Origin: Pedococcus sp. 5OH_020
Lineage (GTDB): Bacteria > Actinomycetota > Actinomycetes > Actinomycetales > Dermatophilaceae
Direction: 5' to 3'
DNA length: 64,000 nt
Assembly (NCBI RefSeq): GCF_027812955.1
Contig: NZ_JAPYZV010000005.1
Span: 124,001 to 188,000, forward strand
In this document: piece after piece, positions 35,601-44,013 of the stretch
How positions within the stretch are numbered: the stretch's first letter is position 1
How the letters are laid out: each line of letters begins with the position of its first letter
Position numbers and translations under genes: made by a program
The notes under the pieces: generated by a model
What the model saw: the letters and a program-made list of their open reading frames with translations, nothing else
What the model was told of the DNA's origin: nothing
The model's database searches: none

Positions 35601-35773
35601 AGCACGTCATGAACGTCCTCGACGAGCTCCGCGAGGGCGGTCGCGCCGTGGGGGTCGTGAGCCACGTCGCCGAGCTACGCAGCCGGATCCCGAACCAGGT
35701 GGTCGTGACCAAGACGGAGCGCGGCTCGTCAGTGCGTGTCACCTGCAGCGACGAGACGGCGCCCGCCGCGTAG
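32612..35773 (+). CDS. sbcC: Exonuclease SbcC (Rad50-like SMC ATPase)
   Basis: 1053-residue SMC-family ATPase partner of SbcD. N-terminal Walker A is RGATGAGKTSLLDAV; the long coiled coils flank a zinc hook GPCPVCGSYEHP (near residue 527); the C-terminal lobe has the signature DTSSLSGGESFMASLALALG and Walker B LFVDEGFGTLDDDSL. ATG 32612 overlaps the sbcD stop. The gene ends inside a palindromic terminator shared with the convergent gcvP. Confidence 0.94.
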   Translation: MRLHSLSVTAFGPFAGTVTVDFDTLSSSGLFLVRGATGAGKTSLLDAVAFALYADVPGARSKKGLHSDHADRGTVPGVMLEFTAGGRRLRIERSPEFSRPKSRGSGLTKVPAKAVLFEHRDGAWQPLSTRHDEIGEVVRDVVGLGLEQFSKVVLLPQGDFAAFLRATPEERRGLLERLFDVTAFAGVEEWFAVRRKESADLVESHRTALRGDLGILTEVLAHVPAGVVDSSSIPTASCEAPDFAALSPDHLGATVSRLQDRLSAAVTASMAELDVARLADGHATAAHLAALDQLNRRHRGEEALRSLALLEGRQDAHTATLALVAAADRAASVQGDLKALQRAHAAVDAAASRLRSLGAELEHGGLTVPAGSVLEVSALQRRLDEGTVALTEAKHVANAMSRRQAQQAALLLDTEAASDGSSLVAAKLDGAKSALEQARQRLEEISASAAQLEQGTAEVTLLERLVTVRAAYERDIARAEVLREARLTRREAAQGLRQVYQDLRQARLDGMAAELATALRDGGPCPVCGSYEHPAPAQAARALTAADVETAEQHWQQAVTALHRTEREAVALQATQAERLDELGSEERDHATLERLLDRSRQRVAALTKAARLLPQADAAVTAARASVSSVEEEQRALRDKLTTLMSTSAAILQELSVDGEGLRELLDRHAEQCPCAGAGADTHTEPAADPEGADPGGPGEVRSGLAAEGVLADTTRRHARVAGVLASYAEALVGHQRAVAEQASVEDGTTHSLSEAGFTSVAEARQATLPVGTVADLRAKATAYERAVMVAQTTLGDPEVEFALAQPVPDVDELSRLRETARTSYTAAVSSDTLLREALTAMERVGQSITERSSRLATAYAEHDALRRVADTLAGTSPDNALRMRLSAFVLAARLEKVAALANERLRTLGEGRYQLRHTDGLAARGARSGLGLEVLDLWTGQPRDTSSLSGGESFMASLALALGLADAVREEAGGFDLQTLFVDEGFGTLDDDSLEHVMNVLDELREGGRAVGVVSHVAELRSRIPNQVVVTKTERGSSVRVTCSDETAPAA

Positions 35774-35796
35774 AGCTGTGCTCCGGCCCAGCTCTA
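35771..35796. terminator. Bidirectional palindromic terminator carrying both stop codons
   Basis: TAGAGCTG (35771-35778) and CAGCTCTA (35789-35796) form a perfect 8-bp stem with a 10-nt loop. The TAG of sbcC is the left end and the TAG of gcvP (minus strand) is the right end, so one hairpin terminates both genes. Confidence 0.6.
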
Positions 35797-38694
35797 GTCG
35801 GCGAAGGCCTCCGGCGGAGGGCAGCTGCAGACGAGGTTGCGGTCGCCATACGCGCCGTCGATCCGTCCGACCGGCGGCCAGTACTTGTCCGGCGCATGCA
35901 CGCCCACGGGGAAGACCGCCTCGAAGCGGTCATAGGGGTACTCCCACTTCCCAGCCAGCGCCTTGGCGGTATGCGGAGCGTTGCGCAGCATGCTGTCGGC
36001 CACCGGGATCTCCCCCGACTCCACCGCCGCGATCTCCTGCCTGATGGCGATCATCGCGTCGCAGAACCGGTCGATCTCATAACGGTCCTCGCTCTCGGTG
36101 GGCTCGACCATCAGCGTGCCGGCCACGGGGAACGACATCGTCGGCGCATGGAAGCCGTAGTCGACGAACCGCTTCGCGACGTCGTCGACCGTCACCCCAC
36201 TGCGCTTGGTGAGGTCCCGAAGATCGAGGATGCACTCGTGCGCCACGATGCCGTCGTGACCCGAGTACAGCACCGGGTAGTGCTCGCGCAGACGCCTGGC
36301 GATGTAGTTCGCGTTGAGGACGGCGACCTGGGTTGCCCGGGTCAGCCCCGCGCCGCCCATGAGACGAACATAGGCCCAGGAGATGGGCAGAATGCTCGCA
36401 GACCCGAACGGCGCAGCGGAGATCGGCCCCACGCCCGTCTCCGGCCCCGCCTCGGCAGCCAGCGGATGGTTGGGCAGGTGCGGCGCGAGATGCGCCCGGA
36501 CCGCCACGGGACCGACCCCGGGACCACCCCCGCCATGCGGGATGCAGAACGTCTTGTGCAGGTTGAGGTGTGACACGTCGGCCCCGAACTTGCCCGGCCG
36601 CGCGAGCCCGACAAGAGCGTTGAGGTTCGCTCCGTCCACGTACACCTGACCGCCCGCGTCGTGCACCAGGCCGCACAGCTCGGTGATGGTGTCCTCGAAC
36701 ACTCCGTGCGTCGACGGGTACGTCACCATGATCGCGGCCAGGTCGTCCCGATGCAGGTCCACCTGAGCGCGCAGGTCGTCCATGTCGATGTCCCCGCCTG
36801 GGGCGGTCTTCACCACGACGACCTTCATGCCTGCCATGACGGCGCTGGCGGCGTTGGTGCCGTGCGCACTCGCCGGGATGAGACAGACCCGTCGCTGGGA
36901 CTGGCCGTTCGCCTCGTGGTACGCGTGGATCGCCAGCAGCCCGGCGAACTCTCCCTGCGAGCCGGCGTTGGGCTGCAGCGACACCGCGTCGTACCCGGTG
37001 ATCTCGCAGAGCCAGGACGCCAGGTCTCCGATCAGCTGTCGGATGCCTTCAGTCTGTTGGGCCGGTGCGAACGGGTGGAGCTCGGCGAACTCGGGCCAGG
37101 TGATCGCGACCATCTCGGTCGTCGCGTTGAGCTTCATGGTGCACGACCCCAGCGGGATCATCCCCCGGTCAAGCGCGAAGTCGCGGTCCGAGAGCCGGCG
37201 CAGGTAGCGCAGCATCGACGTCTCGCTGTGATGGCTGTGGAAGACCGGATGGGTGAGGTAGTCGCTGGTTCGCACCAGGTCTGCCGGCCAGTCGACCCCC
37301 TGGAGCGGGACCTCCGTTCCTCCGGTCACGCCGAAGGCGGCCCAGACCGCCTCGAGGTCCCGCAGATCGGTCGTCTCGTCGACGCTCACGGACACCGTGT
37401 CGTCGTCCACGCGGAAAAGGTTGACCCCCCGCTGCGCGGCCGCACTCACGACCTCGTCGCTGCGCCCGGGAACGCTGACCGTCACGGTGTCGAAGTAGTG
37501 CTGCGTCGGCACCTCCACACCGCCCTCGACCAGCCCTGCCTTCAGCGCGCGGGCGTGGCTGTGGACGCGACGCGCGATGCCCGCCAGACCGTCGGGGCCG
37601 TGGTACACCGCGTACATGGAGGCCATCACGGCCAGCAGCACCTGCGCGGTGCAGATGTTGGACGTGGCCTTCTCCCGGCGGATGTGCTGTTCCCGGGTCT
37701 GCAGAGCGAGCCGGTAGGCCGGGGTGCCAGCCGTGTCGACGCTCACCCCGACGAGCCGCCCGGGAAGGGACCGCTCCAAGCCGGCCCGCACGCTCATATA
37801 GCCGGCGTGGGGGCCGCCGAAGCCCATGGGCACGCCGAACCGCTGCGTCGTCCCGACGGCCACGTCTGCCCCCCACTCCCCCGGCGCGGCCGCCAGGGTG
37901 AGGGCCAAGAGGTCTGCCGCAGCCGTGACCAGTGCCCCGACCTGGTGGGCTGCGTCCGCAAGGGCATGCCAGTCTCGGAGCTCGCCGTCGGCTCCCGGGT
38001 ACTGCACGAGGACCCCGAACACGTCCCGGTCGCCGGCCGCCGCTCGCAGCCCCTCGGCGGTCTGGACGGCGGCAAGGTCCGCGACTACGAGCTCCAGGCC
38101 CAGCGGCAGAGCTCTGGTCTGCATCACCGCACGGGTCTGGGGGAAGACCTGCCTGTCCACCAGCAGGACGGCCCCCGCGGCAGCCTTGCTCGTGCGACGC
38201 ATCAGAGTCATCGCCTCGGCCGCGGCAGTGGCCTCGTCGAGCAGCGATGCTCCTGACGTGGCGAGCCCGGTGAGGTCGCTGACGACGGTCTGGAAGTTGA
38301 TAAGGGCCTCCAGCCGACCCTGGGAGATCTCCGGCTGGTACGGCGTGTAGGCGGTGTACCAGGCAGGGTTCTCCAACACGTTGCGCTGGATCACGGCCGG
38401 CGTCACCGTCCCGTAGTACCCGAGCCCGATCATCGACCTCATCACGTGGTTGCGCCGGGCGAGGGCCCGAAGCTCCTCGACCACGGCCGGCTCCGACGCT
38501 GCCGGCTCCAGACGTAGCGACTGTTCCGCGCGGATGCCCTCGGGAAGTGCGGCATCGAGCAGGGACTCGAGCGAGTCATGACCGACGGCGGCGAGCATGG
38601 CCGTCACGTCGACCGCCGAGGGACCGATGTGCCGGCCGACGAAGTCGGGAAGCTGAGGGCGGTCGCCGGCGGGGGTGGGCGTCGAGACAGACAT
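35794..38694 (-). CDS. gcvP: Glycine dehydrogenase, decarboxylating (P protein)
   Basis: 966-residue PLP enzyme of the glycine cleavage system; decarboxylates glycine and passes the aminomethyl group to lipoylated GcvH. The N-terminal half opens [16 protein letters not shown] and has [21 protein letters not shown]; the PLP lysine is in [21 protein letters not shown] 38694 has an AGGA site and leads into the conserved sequence. Expression is controlled by a glycine riboswitch immediately upstream. GcvH lies about 3 kb upstream on the same strand (41564-41953); gcvT and lpd are not in the window. Confidence 0.97.
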   Translation of the reverse strand: MSVSTPTPAGDRPQLPDFVGRHIGPSAVDVTAMLAAVGHDSLESLLDAALPEGIRAEQSLRLEPAASEPAVVEELRALARRNHVMRSMIGLGYYGTVTPAVIQRNVLENPAWYTAYTPYQPEISQGRLEALINFQTVVSDLTGLATSGASLLDEATAAAEAMTLMRRTSKAAAGAVLLVDRQVFPQTRAVMQTRALPLGLELVVADLAAVQTAEGLRAAAGDRDVFGVLVQYPGADGELRDWHALADAAHQVGALVTAAADLLALTLAAAPGEWGADVAVGTTQRFGVPMGFGGPHAGYMSVRAGLERSLPGRLVGVSVDTAGTPAYRLALQTREQHIRREKATSNICTAQVLLAVMASMYAVYHGPDGLAGIARRVHSHARALKAGLVEGGVEVPTQHYFDTVTVSVPGRSDEVVSAAAQRGVNLFRVDDDTVSVSVDETTDLRDLEAVWAAFGVTGGTEVPLQGVDWPADLVRTSDYLTHPVFHSHHSETSMLRYLRRLSDRDFALDRGMIPLGSCTMKLNATTEMVAITWPEFAELHPFAPAQQTEGIRQLIGDLASWLCEITGYDAVSLQPNAGSQGEFAGLLAIHAYHEANGQSQRRVCLIPASAHGTNAASAVMAGMKVVVVKTAPGGDIDMDDLRAQVDLHRDDLAAIMVTYPSTHGVFEDTITELCGLVHDAGGQVYVDGANLNALVGLARPGKFGADVSHLNLHKTFCIPHGGGGPGVGPVAVRAHLAPHLPNHPLAAEAGPETGVGPISAAPFGSASILPISWAYVRLMGGAGLTRATQVAVLNANYIARRLREHYPVLYSGHDGIVAHECILDLRDLTKRSGVTVDDVAKRFVDYGFHAPTMSFPVAGTLMVEPTESEDRYEIDRFCDAMIAIRQEIAAVESGEIPVADSMLRNAPHTAKALAGKWEYPYDRFEAVFPVGVHAPDKYWPPVGRIDGAYGDRNLVCSCPPPEAFAD

Positions 38695-38754
38695 GAGGCT
38701 CCTGAACGTGGAAGATGCTCGAGATCGCCTCCCCATCTGTCGCGCGCGCACGCG

Positions 38755-38872
38755 GCTCCAGAGGTGCCTGTCCCGCACGGTCCTGGCGCCTGAGAGGTTC
38801 CGGGGAGTTTGCCCCTTCGGCGCCCCGCCATGTCTCGACGAGACATACGAGGACTCTCCCGTGCGGGATGTT
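38755..38872 (-). promoter_or_regulatory. Glycine riboswitch (gcvT type), single visible aptamer
   Basis: On the minus strand, the leader of gcvP has the glycine-aptamer core in order: CGGGAGAG, CGCCGAAGGGGCAA, a CTCTCAGG loop, AGGACC, GACAGG and a closing CTCTGGAG at its 3' end. The outer pairing is CCCGCAC...GTGCGGG. About 60 nt separate the aptamer from the gcvP ATG and likely form the expression platform; no second full aptamer is seen there. It probably activates gcvP when glycine is high. Confidence 0.9.
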
Positions 38873-38893
38873 CAGCGACACCAATCTACAGCA

Positions 38894-38923
38894 CTGCCCG
38901 CCGTTCCTCAGAAAGGCGGGCAG
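38894..38923 (-). terminator. Terminator between merR and the gcvP riboswitch
   Basis: Perfect 9-bp stem CTGCCCGCC / GGCGGGCAG around a 12-nt loop, 20 bp after the MerR stop and just upstream of the riboswitch. It separates the merR transcript from gcvP. Confidence 0.6.
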
Positions 38924-38943
38924 CTGCGTGGGGGGCGGGACGG

Positions 38944-39525
38944 TCAGGCCAGCCGCGCCTGGCGGCGGACGCGCAGCTCGTCGTCAGGGTGAGCGGCCGG
39001 CGCCTCGTCCTCCGTGCGCTCGCCGGGAAGCTCGGCCAGCTCGCCCTCGACCTCGCGCCAGACGCGGCCCACAGCGATGCCGAAGACGCCCTGCCCGCCT
39101 TGGACGAGGTCGATGACCTCGTCCGCGGAAGTGCACTCGTAGACCGATGCGCCGTCGCTCATGAGGGTGATCTGGGCGAGGTCCTCCACTCCCCGCTCAC
39201 GCAGATGCGTGATGGCGACCCTGATCTGCTGCAGGGACACGCCCGTGTCCAGCAGGCGCTTGACCACCTTGAGGACGAGGATGTCGCGGAAGCCGTAGAG
39301 CCGTTGCGTCCCAGACCCCGTGGCCCCGCGGACCGACGGCTCGACGAGCCCGGTGCGGGCCCAGTAGTCCAGCTGCCGGTAGGTGATCCCGGCCGCCTTA
39401 CAGGCCGTGGGACCTCGGTAGCCGATGTCCTCGCTCAGCTGCGGGAGGTCGTCCGTGAACAACAGGCCCTGTGCCGCGGCCGGCACGCTCGTGTGGCCGT
39501 GCTGAGCATCACTGCTCGGGTTCAC
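38944..39525 (-). CDS. MerR-family transcriptional regulator (Rv1830-like)
   Basis: 193-residue MerR protein. The winged helix is YRGPTACKAAGITYRQLDYWARTGLV followed by the wing GTQRLYGFRDILVLKVVKRLLD, then a dimerisation helix and an acidic tail. It occupies the place of Rv1830 in the mycobacterial gcv/garA neighbourhood, between the DUF151 gene and gcvP. GTG 39525 is chosen for its AGGAGG site and because the upstream frame is unlike coding sequence. A promoter with an 18-bp spacer lies at 39617-39588. Confidence 0.88.
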   Translation of the reverse strand: MNPSSDAQHGHTSVPAAAQGLLFTDDLPQLSEDIGYRGPTACKAAGITYRQLDYWARTGLVEPSVRGATGSGTQRLYGFRDILVLKVVKRLLDTGVSLQQIRVAITHLRERGVEDLAQITLMSDGASVYECTSADEVIDLVQGGQGVFGIAVGRVWREVEGELAELPGERTEDEAPAAHPDDELRVRRQARLA

Positions 39526-39587
39526 AGCGCTCACCTCCTGGTAGGACTTCGTGGTGTAACTACATGCGTCGCATTCGGACTCCCCCG

Positions 39588-39617
39588 ACCGTACGGCTGC
39601 CAGGAACCGCAGGTCAA
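39588..39617 (-). promoter_or_regulatory. Promoter of merR
   Basis: TTGACC (39617-39612), 18-bp spacer, TACGGT (39593-39588) on the minus strand. The slightly long spacer is reminiscent of MerR-controlled promoters, so autoregulation is possible. The surrounding 192-bp gap between merR and the DUF151 gene holds no other gene. Confidence 0.5.
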
Positions 39618-39717
39618 CAACCACTGCAGGTTCGACCTCGGCGTGTCGCACCACTGAGGCGCAAGGCTAAAGATCAAGTGGAGGGTTAGGTTGGACGCCA
39701 GTGCGCCGTCAGACACG

Positions 39718-40239
39718 TCAGACTGTCGGCTTGTCCTCTCCATGCTCGTCCCCGGGCTCGTCTCCGGGCTCCGTCTCGAAGTCCTCGGCGGAGACGTGGT
39801 CCAGGAACTCCCTGAACTTCTCCACCTCGTCGTCCTTGTCGTCCTCGGTGGACATGGCCACGCCGGCCTCCTCGAGGAGGGACTCCCCGGCCACGATGGT
39901 GGTGCCGGTGCGCAGCGCCAACGCGATGGCGTCCGAGGAGCGCGAGGAGATCTCGGTGGTCCCGTCCAGAATGAGCGCGGCGTGGAAGACGCCGTCGCGC
40001 AGCTCCACGATCCGCACCTCGGTGAGCGTGTGTCCCAGCCCCTCGATGACGTTCTTCATGAGGTCATGCGTCAGCGGCCGAGGCGGCTCGATCCCTTGCT
40101 GGGCGTACGCGATGGCGGTGGCCTCGGCGGCGCCGATCCAGATGGGCAGATACCGGTCGCCGTCACGCTCGCGCAGCAGGACGATCGGGTGGTTGGTCGG
40201 CATCTCGACTCGGACGCCCAGGACCTCGAGAACCTTCAC
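39718..40239 (-). CDS. Bifunctional nuclease family protein (DUF151, Rv1829-like)
   Basis: 173-residue DUF151/bifunctional-nuclease-domain protein: VLGVRVEMPTNHPIVLLRERDG, LPIWIGAAEATAIAYA and SSRSSDAIALALRTGTTI are the family core, followed by a highly acidic C-terminal tail. Plant homologues have nuclease activity, but the bacterial role is unknown. The GTG start is preceded by TACGGT (40251-40246) and 6 nt, so it has its own leaderless promoter within the block. Confidence 0.87.
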   Translation of the reverse strand: MKVLEVLGVRVEMPTNHPIVLLRERDGDRYLPIWIGAAEATAIAYAQQGIEPPRPLTHDLMKNVIEGLGHTLTEVRIVELRDGVFHAALILDGTTEISSRSSDAIALALRTGTTIVAGESLLEEAGVAMSTEDDKDDEVEKFREFLDHVSAEDFETEPGDEPGDEHGEDKPTV

Positions 40240-40258
40240 CGTTCCACCGTACCTCGCT

Positions 40259-40987
40259 TCAGCTGCGCTGCAGTCCCTCCCTCACCAGCGCCGCGTGCAG
40301 CGCGATGCAGAGCCGGAGCACCTCGCCCGTGGGGTCCTTCGGGCCCTTGGCGCCGGAGCTCTTCCCTGACGCCGCGCGGTGCGGCGTGACGACCTGCTGC
40401 ACCAGGCCGATCTCCCGGTCGGCGGCCGTCCGGAAGGCCCGGAGGTGGCGTGGCTCGAGCCCGTAGGCCCCCAGTGCCGCGGCCGTGTGCGTCACAGCGA
40501 GCGCCGCCTCGCGGTAGTGGCCCTGAGCGTCGCGCTTGATGAGACCGTAGGTCTCCAGGGCCTCGACCGTGGCCTCGTCCAGCCCCGAGGAGGCAGCGAG
40601 CTCGCCTCGCGTCAGCCGCAGGTCACTGGTCGCCGTGAGCACCTCCGCGTCGGGCACGTCGGCGTCCGCGGCAGGGGCCGGCACCGACGGTCGCGCCATC
40701 CGCTCACCATCGGGGGCAGGAGTCAGGCCGCGGTCCATCGCGTCGAGGGCCTCCCCGATGACCTTCAGCGGCCAGAAGTGGTCCCGCTGAGCGGTGAGGA
40801 TGTAGCGCAGCCGATCGACGTCTGCGGCAGTGTAGCTCCGGTAGCCCGAGCCGGTACGGGACGGCCTGACCAGTCCCGCGCTCTCCAGGAACCGGATCTT
40901 GGAGATCGTGACATCGGGGAAGTCCGGCGCGAGGGCAGCGAGGACCGACCCGATCGTCATCGACTGACGTGCTGAGCGAGCGGTCAC
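40259..40987 (-). CDS. ftsR: MerR-family regulator FtsR (Rv1828-like)
   Basis: 242-residue MerR-type regulator. The N-terminal TIGSVLAALAPDFPDVTISKIRFLESAGLVRPSR and LRYILTAQRDHFWPLKVIGEALD are diagnostic of the FtsR/Rv1828 family, which activates ftsZ in Corynebacterium. Downstream comes an Ala/Pro/Asp linker and an all-alpha C-terminal domain. Its place directly after garA is the conserved one. GTG 40987 is used; ATG at the MTIGSV position, nine codons in, is an alternative. Confidence 0.87.
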   Translation of the reverse strand: MTARSARQSMTIGSVLAALAPDFPDVTISKIRFLESAGLVRPSRTGSGYRSYTAADVDRLRYILTAQRDHFWPLKVIGEALDAMDRGLTPAPDGERMARPSVPAPAADADVPDAEVLTATSDLRLTRGELAASSGLDEATVEALETYGLIKRDAQGHYREAALAVTHTAAALGAYGLEPRHLRAFRTAADREIGLVQQVVTPHRAASGKSSGAKGPKDPTGEVLRLCIALHAALVREGLQRS

Positions 40988-41000
40988 GAGCAGCCTTGCG

Positions 41001-41456
41001 TCACGCCTTGCCCGCGTAGAACACGAGACGGAACTTGCCGATCTGCACCTCGTCGCCGGTGCGCAGGGCCGCCTCGTCGATCCGCTCGCGGTTGACGTAG
41101 GTGCCGTTGAGGGAGCCGACGTCGCGGACGACGAAGGTGTCACCCTCCCGGCGGAAGGACGCATGCTTGCGCGACACCGTGACGTCGTCGAGGAAGATGT
41201 CGCTGTCCGGATGGCGCCCGGAGGAGACCTCGTCGTCGTCGAGGAGGAACCGCGCACCGGTGTTCGGGCCCCGCAGCACGACGAGCAGCGCCGTACCGGG
41301 CCGCAGCGCGTCGACCGTGGCCTGGTCCGCCTTGCTCAGCGATACCTCAGCCTCGGCGCTGGTGTCCACCTGCTCGAGGTCAGAGATCCCGGGGAGCCGC
41401 ATCGTGGTCGGCTCATGAGGGCGCGATGCCTGAGGGTCCTTCTCGCTGCCGTTCAT
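41001..41456 (-). CDS. garA: FHA-domain regulator GarA/OdhI
   Basis: 151-residue FHA protein. In mycobacteria and corynebacteria, it inhibits 2-oxoglutarate dehydrogenase and controls glutamate metabolism according to phosphorylation by PknB/PknG. The FHA core is intact: SSGRHPDSDIFLDDVTVSRKHASF and GSLNGTYVN, ending DEVQIGKFRLVFYAGK. The phospho-acceptor motif ETTS of GarA is not present as such; EPTTM (Thr17/Thr18) is at a comparable N-terminal position. The GAGGAG site precedes ATG 41456. Confidence 0.93.
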   Translation of the reverse strand: MNGSEKDPQASRPHEPTTMRLPGISDLEQVDTSAEAEVSLSKADQATVDALRPGTALLVVLRGPNTGARFLLDDDEVSSGRHPDSDIFLDDVTVSRKHASFRREGDTFVVRDVGSLNGTYVNRERIDEAALRTGDEVQIGKFRLVFYAGKA

Positions 41457-41563
41457 GGTGCCGAGCTCCTCGTGGTCGTCATGTCAGTGGCTTCTAGCAA
41501 AGCACAAACCCTAGGTGAGAAAGCCCGGGCCAGGGGCCGGAATTCCGCAGCCGGTGGCCGCCC

Positions 41564-41953
41564 TCAGCCGAGCTGCTCCTGGTATGCCGCGGGGTCAAGG
41601 AGCGCGCCGACGGCGGCCGAGTCGCTGGGCCGAAGCTCGTACATCCAGCCCTCGCCGTAGGGGTCGGTGTTGACGAGCTCCGGCGTGGCGTCGAGGGCCT
41701 CGTTCACGGCCGTCACCTCACCAGACAGGGGCGCGTAGAGGTCGCTGACGGACTTCGTCGACTCCACCTCGCCGCACGCGTCCCCGGCCTCGACGGTGTC
41801 GCCGGTCGCAGGCAGGCTCACATAGACGACGTCTCCAAGGGCATCCTGGGCGAAGGCCGTGATTCCGATCCGGACCGTCCCGTCCTCGCCCGCGCGGACC
41901 CACTCGTGCTCGGGCGTGTAACGCAGGTCCTGGGGGTACTCCAGCTCGCTCAT
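41564..41953 (-). CDS. gcvH: Glycine cleavage system H protein
   Basis: 129-residue lipoyl carrier protein that shuttles the aminomethyl group among the P, T and L proteins. The lipoyl-lysine loop is GEVESTKSVSDLYAP. The N-terminal RYTPEHEWVRAGEDG and the LVNTDPYGEGWMYEL end are standard. AAGGAG precedes the ATG. It is upstream of garA in the order seen in mycobacteria (Rv1826-Rv1827). A 107-bp gap separates it from garA. Confidence 0.96.
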   Translation of the reverse strand: MSELEYPQDLRYTPEHEWVRAGEDGTVRIGITAFAQDALGDVVYVSLPATGDTVEAGDACGEVESTKSVSDLYAPLSGEVTAVNEALDATPELVNTDPYGEGWMYELRPSDSAAVGALLDPAAYQEQLG

Positions 41954-42003
41954 GCTGCTCCTTCTGCGGACAGGACGGCCTACGACCGGTCGGGAGGGAC
42001 CGG

Positions 42004-42744
42004 TTACTTGGTGGGCGCCGGGACGGGGCGAGCGTAACGAGGCTCTTCCAGGCTGTGCAACGCGGTGATGTCCACGCGCTTCAGCTGGCGCACCGTGGAC
42101 TGCGCGCCGTCGCGGCGTACCGAGTCCGTCACGCCCCCGGGAATGTCCATCGCCGACGCCATGGTGGCGCTGTCGCCGATCGCCTTGATGACGTACGGCT
42201 CCGCGATCTGGTGCCCGCTGACCGTGATCCCCCCGTCCGCGTCGCTGAACCAGGTGTCCGCCACCACGCGCTGGTCACCCATCTGCACGGCTTCCGCGCC
42301 CGAGTCCCGCAGCTCCTGCAGCGCGTCGAGCAGCCGTGCCGCGGTGACCTTGTGCCCGGGGTCCGTGATGGTGATGACCACCCCGGGACCGGTTGCCGGC
42401 GCCGTCCCGGTGAGGATCCCGAGGGTGTCCAGCCGCTCCTGCGCCGACTTCAGAGCCTCGGAGCTGGAGTCGACGCCGGACAGCAGCCGGTCACGGCTGG
42501 CCTCGAGCTGACGGATGTCGCTGCTCACCCGACCCTGTTCCTGCGTCACGTCGTCGAGGATCCGGATCAGCTCGTCCTCACGCAGCTGCTCCAGCCCGCT
42601 CTGGTTCGTCTGCTGCACCTGGGTCGCGATGGCGAAGCCGAGCAGGATGGCGAGCAGGGCGCCGAACACGTTGGCCCGGGTCGCCCTGGGGCGCGCCATC
42701 CGCAGCAGCGTGGCCCAGGAGCTCGAGGATGACGTGGTGCTCAT
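42004..42744 (-). CDS. DUF881-family membrane protein (Rv1825-like)
   Basis: 246-residue protein with one N-terminal transmembrane helix (NVFGALLAILLGFAIATQV), a coiled coil (LREDELIRILDDVTQEQGRVSSDI) and an extracytoplasmic DUF881 domain (GPGVVITITDPG and VQMGDQRVVADTWF). The function is unknown; the family is conserved near gcvH and the small basic protein in Actinobacteria. ATG 42744 overlaps the stop of the small basic protein by 4 bp. Confidence 0.87.
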   Translation of the reverse strand: MSTTSSSSSWATLLRMARPRATRANVFGALLAILLGFAIATQVQQTNQSGLEQLREDELIRILDDVTQEQGRVSSDIRQLEASRDRLLSGVDSSSEALKSAQERLDTLGILTGTAPATGPGVVITITDPGHKVTAARLLDALQELRDSGAEAVQMGDQRVVADTWFSDADGGITVSGHQIAEPYVIKAIGDSATMASAMDIPGGVTDSVRRDGAQSTVRQLKRVDITALHSLEEPRYARPVPAPTK

Positions 42745-43073
42745 GCCTTGAAGAGGTGCCTGCGGATCGACGCGACGTTGGAGAAGATGCGCACGCCCAG
42801 CACGACGACGACGCCGGTCGAGAGCTGGGAGCCCACCCCCAGCTGGTCACCGAGAAACACGATGAAGGCAGCGACGACGACGTTCGCCAGGAACGAGACG
42901 ACGAACACCTTGTCGTTGAAGATGCCGTCCAGAACTGCCCGCACCGCCCCGAAGACGGCATCGAGGGCCGCGATCACCGCGATAGGAAGGTAGGGCTGCA
43001 GCCCCAGAGGGACGTCCGGACCCCAGAGCAGTCCGATGAGCACTCCGCCGACAAGGCCTAGCAGGGGAATCAC
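42741..43073 (-). CDS. Small basic family protein (DUF1290, Rv1824-like)
   Basis: 110-residue integral membrane protein of the Sbp (DUF1290) family with three to four helices (LLGLVGGVLIGLLWG, VVVVLGVRIFSNVASIRRHLF). Homologues are conserved between two DUF881 genes in Actinobacteria and near division genes in Firmicutes; the function is unknown. GTG 43073 overlaps the preceding DUF881 stop, and its stop overlaps the next gene's start, so the three are translationally coupled. Confidence 0.87.
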   Translation of the reverse strand: MIPLLGLVGGVLIGLLWGPDVPLGLQPYLPIAVIAALDAVFGAVRAVLDGIFNDKVFVVSFLANVVVAAFIVFLGDQLGVGSQLSTGVVVVLGVRIFSNVASIRRHLFKA

Positions 43074-44011
43074 GGTGGGCTCTCCGAAGGTGACGCGGTG
43101 GGGGACGCGGTGGGGGACGCGGTGGGGACTGTGGCGTCTCGTACCGTCAGGGACGTGGCGGCCGGCAGGGTGAGGGTGTCGGCAGCGTCTATCGAAACAC
43201 GGATGCCGTAGTTGTCCTTGAGGGCACGCGCGTACGCCCCGCCGTCGTTATCGGCGAACTCGACCTGGAGCGAAGCCGGGTCCCCGATGGCGCTGATCGT
43301 GTAGGGGGGCGCCAGTGGGCGGTAGTTGACCAGGATCGCCTCGCCCGCGAAACGGATGGCCGACCGCGAGGTCAGCCGCTGGCCGTTGACGGAGATCGCC
43401 TCCGCCCCCGCCTCCCAGAGGCCGTTGACGACGACCTGCAGGTCCTTGGACAGCACGACTCCCTCGGTGTTCTCCGGAGTCGTCCTGGGGTTCCCGTCCG
43501 CGCTGGTGCCGCGCGCCCCCTCGGCGTTGTCCAGCACCACCTTCAGGCCCTTGCCGGTGACAGCGTCGGCGCCCGACGCCAGGTTGAGGGTCTGCAGCCT
43601 CGTCTGCAGGGGGGCCTCCCCCTGCTGGCTCAGAGCTCGGGCCTGCAGCTCGTCCACCTGGGCCCGGGTCGTGCGTAGCTGGACCGCCTGCTTGTCCACC
43701 GCCGCCCGCCTGGACTCCACCTGCTTCACGAGGTCCTCCTTCGCCCTGGCCGCGGAGGTGGAGGGCGCCCGCAGGGCGACGGCGCCCATCGCGAGCAGCA
43801 GGCCGATCACGAGGGCCGCCACGGCGACGGTCGGCGTCCGCAGGCCGGTACTCGTCGGCAGGCCGGCTCGCTGCCGCTCCTCCGCTGCGGCCGCATAGCC
43901 CGGGTCGAGGGGGCGCTCCATCATGGACGTGAGCAGCGTCATGGACTCGTCGAGGCGGCGGCCCGGGGGGCGGGGCGAGGGTGGCGAGTCGCGATGGGAG
44001 ACGGGCGACAT
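43070..44011 (-). CDS. DUF881-family membrane protein (Rv1823-like)
   Basis: 313-residue paralogue of the DUF881 protein at 42004: an N-terminal cytoplasmic part, a transmembrane helix (TVAVAALVIGLLLAMGAVAL), a coiled coil and the DUF881 domain (GLKVVLDNAEGARG, AISVNGQRLTSRSAIRFAGEAILV). The C-terminus ends in (PTAS)n repeats. ATG 44011 starts 2 bp after the phosphotransferase stop; earlier upstream frames are rejected. It probably forms a complex with Sbp and the second DUF881 protein (inference). Confidence 0.85.
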   Translation of the reverse strand: MSPVSHRDSPPSPRPPGRRLDESMTLLTSMMERPLDPGYAAAAEERQRAGLPTSTGLRTPTVAVAALVIGLLLAMGAVALRAPSTSAARAKEDLVKQVESRRAAVDKQAVQLRTTRAQVDELQARALSQQGEAPLQTRLQTLNLASGADAVTGKGLKVVLDNAEGARGTSADGNPRTTPENTEGVVLSKDLQVVVNGLWEAGAEAISVNGQRLTSRSAIRFAGEAILVNYRPLAPPYTISAIGDPASLQVEFADNDGGAYARALKDNYGIRVSIDAADTLTLPAATSLTVRDATVPTASPTASPTASPSESPP

Positions 44012-44013
44012 GG

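Noticed and set aside
36661-38256. 531-codon plus-strand frame opposite gcvP
   Set aside because: Shadow frame: the reverse strand is unambiguous GcvP with its PLP-lysine motif.
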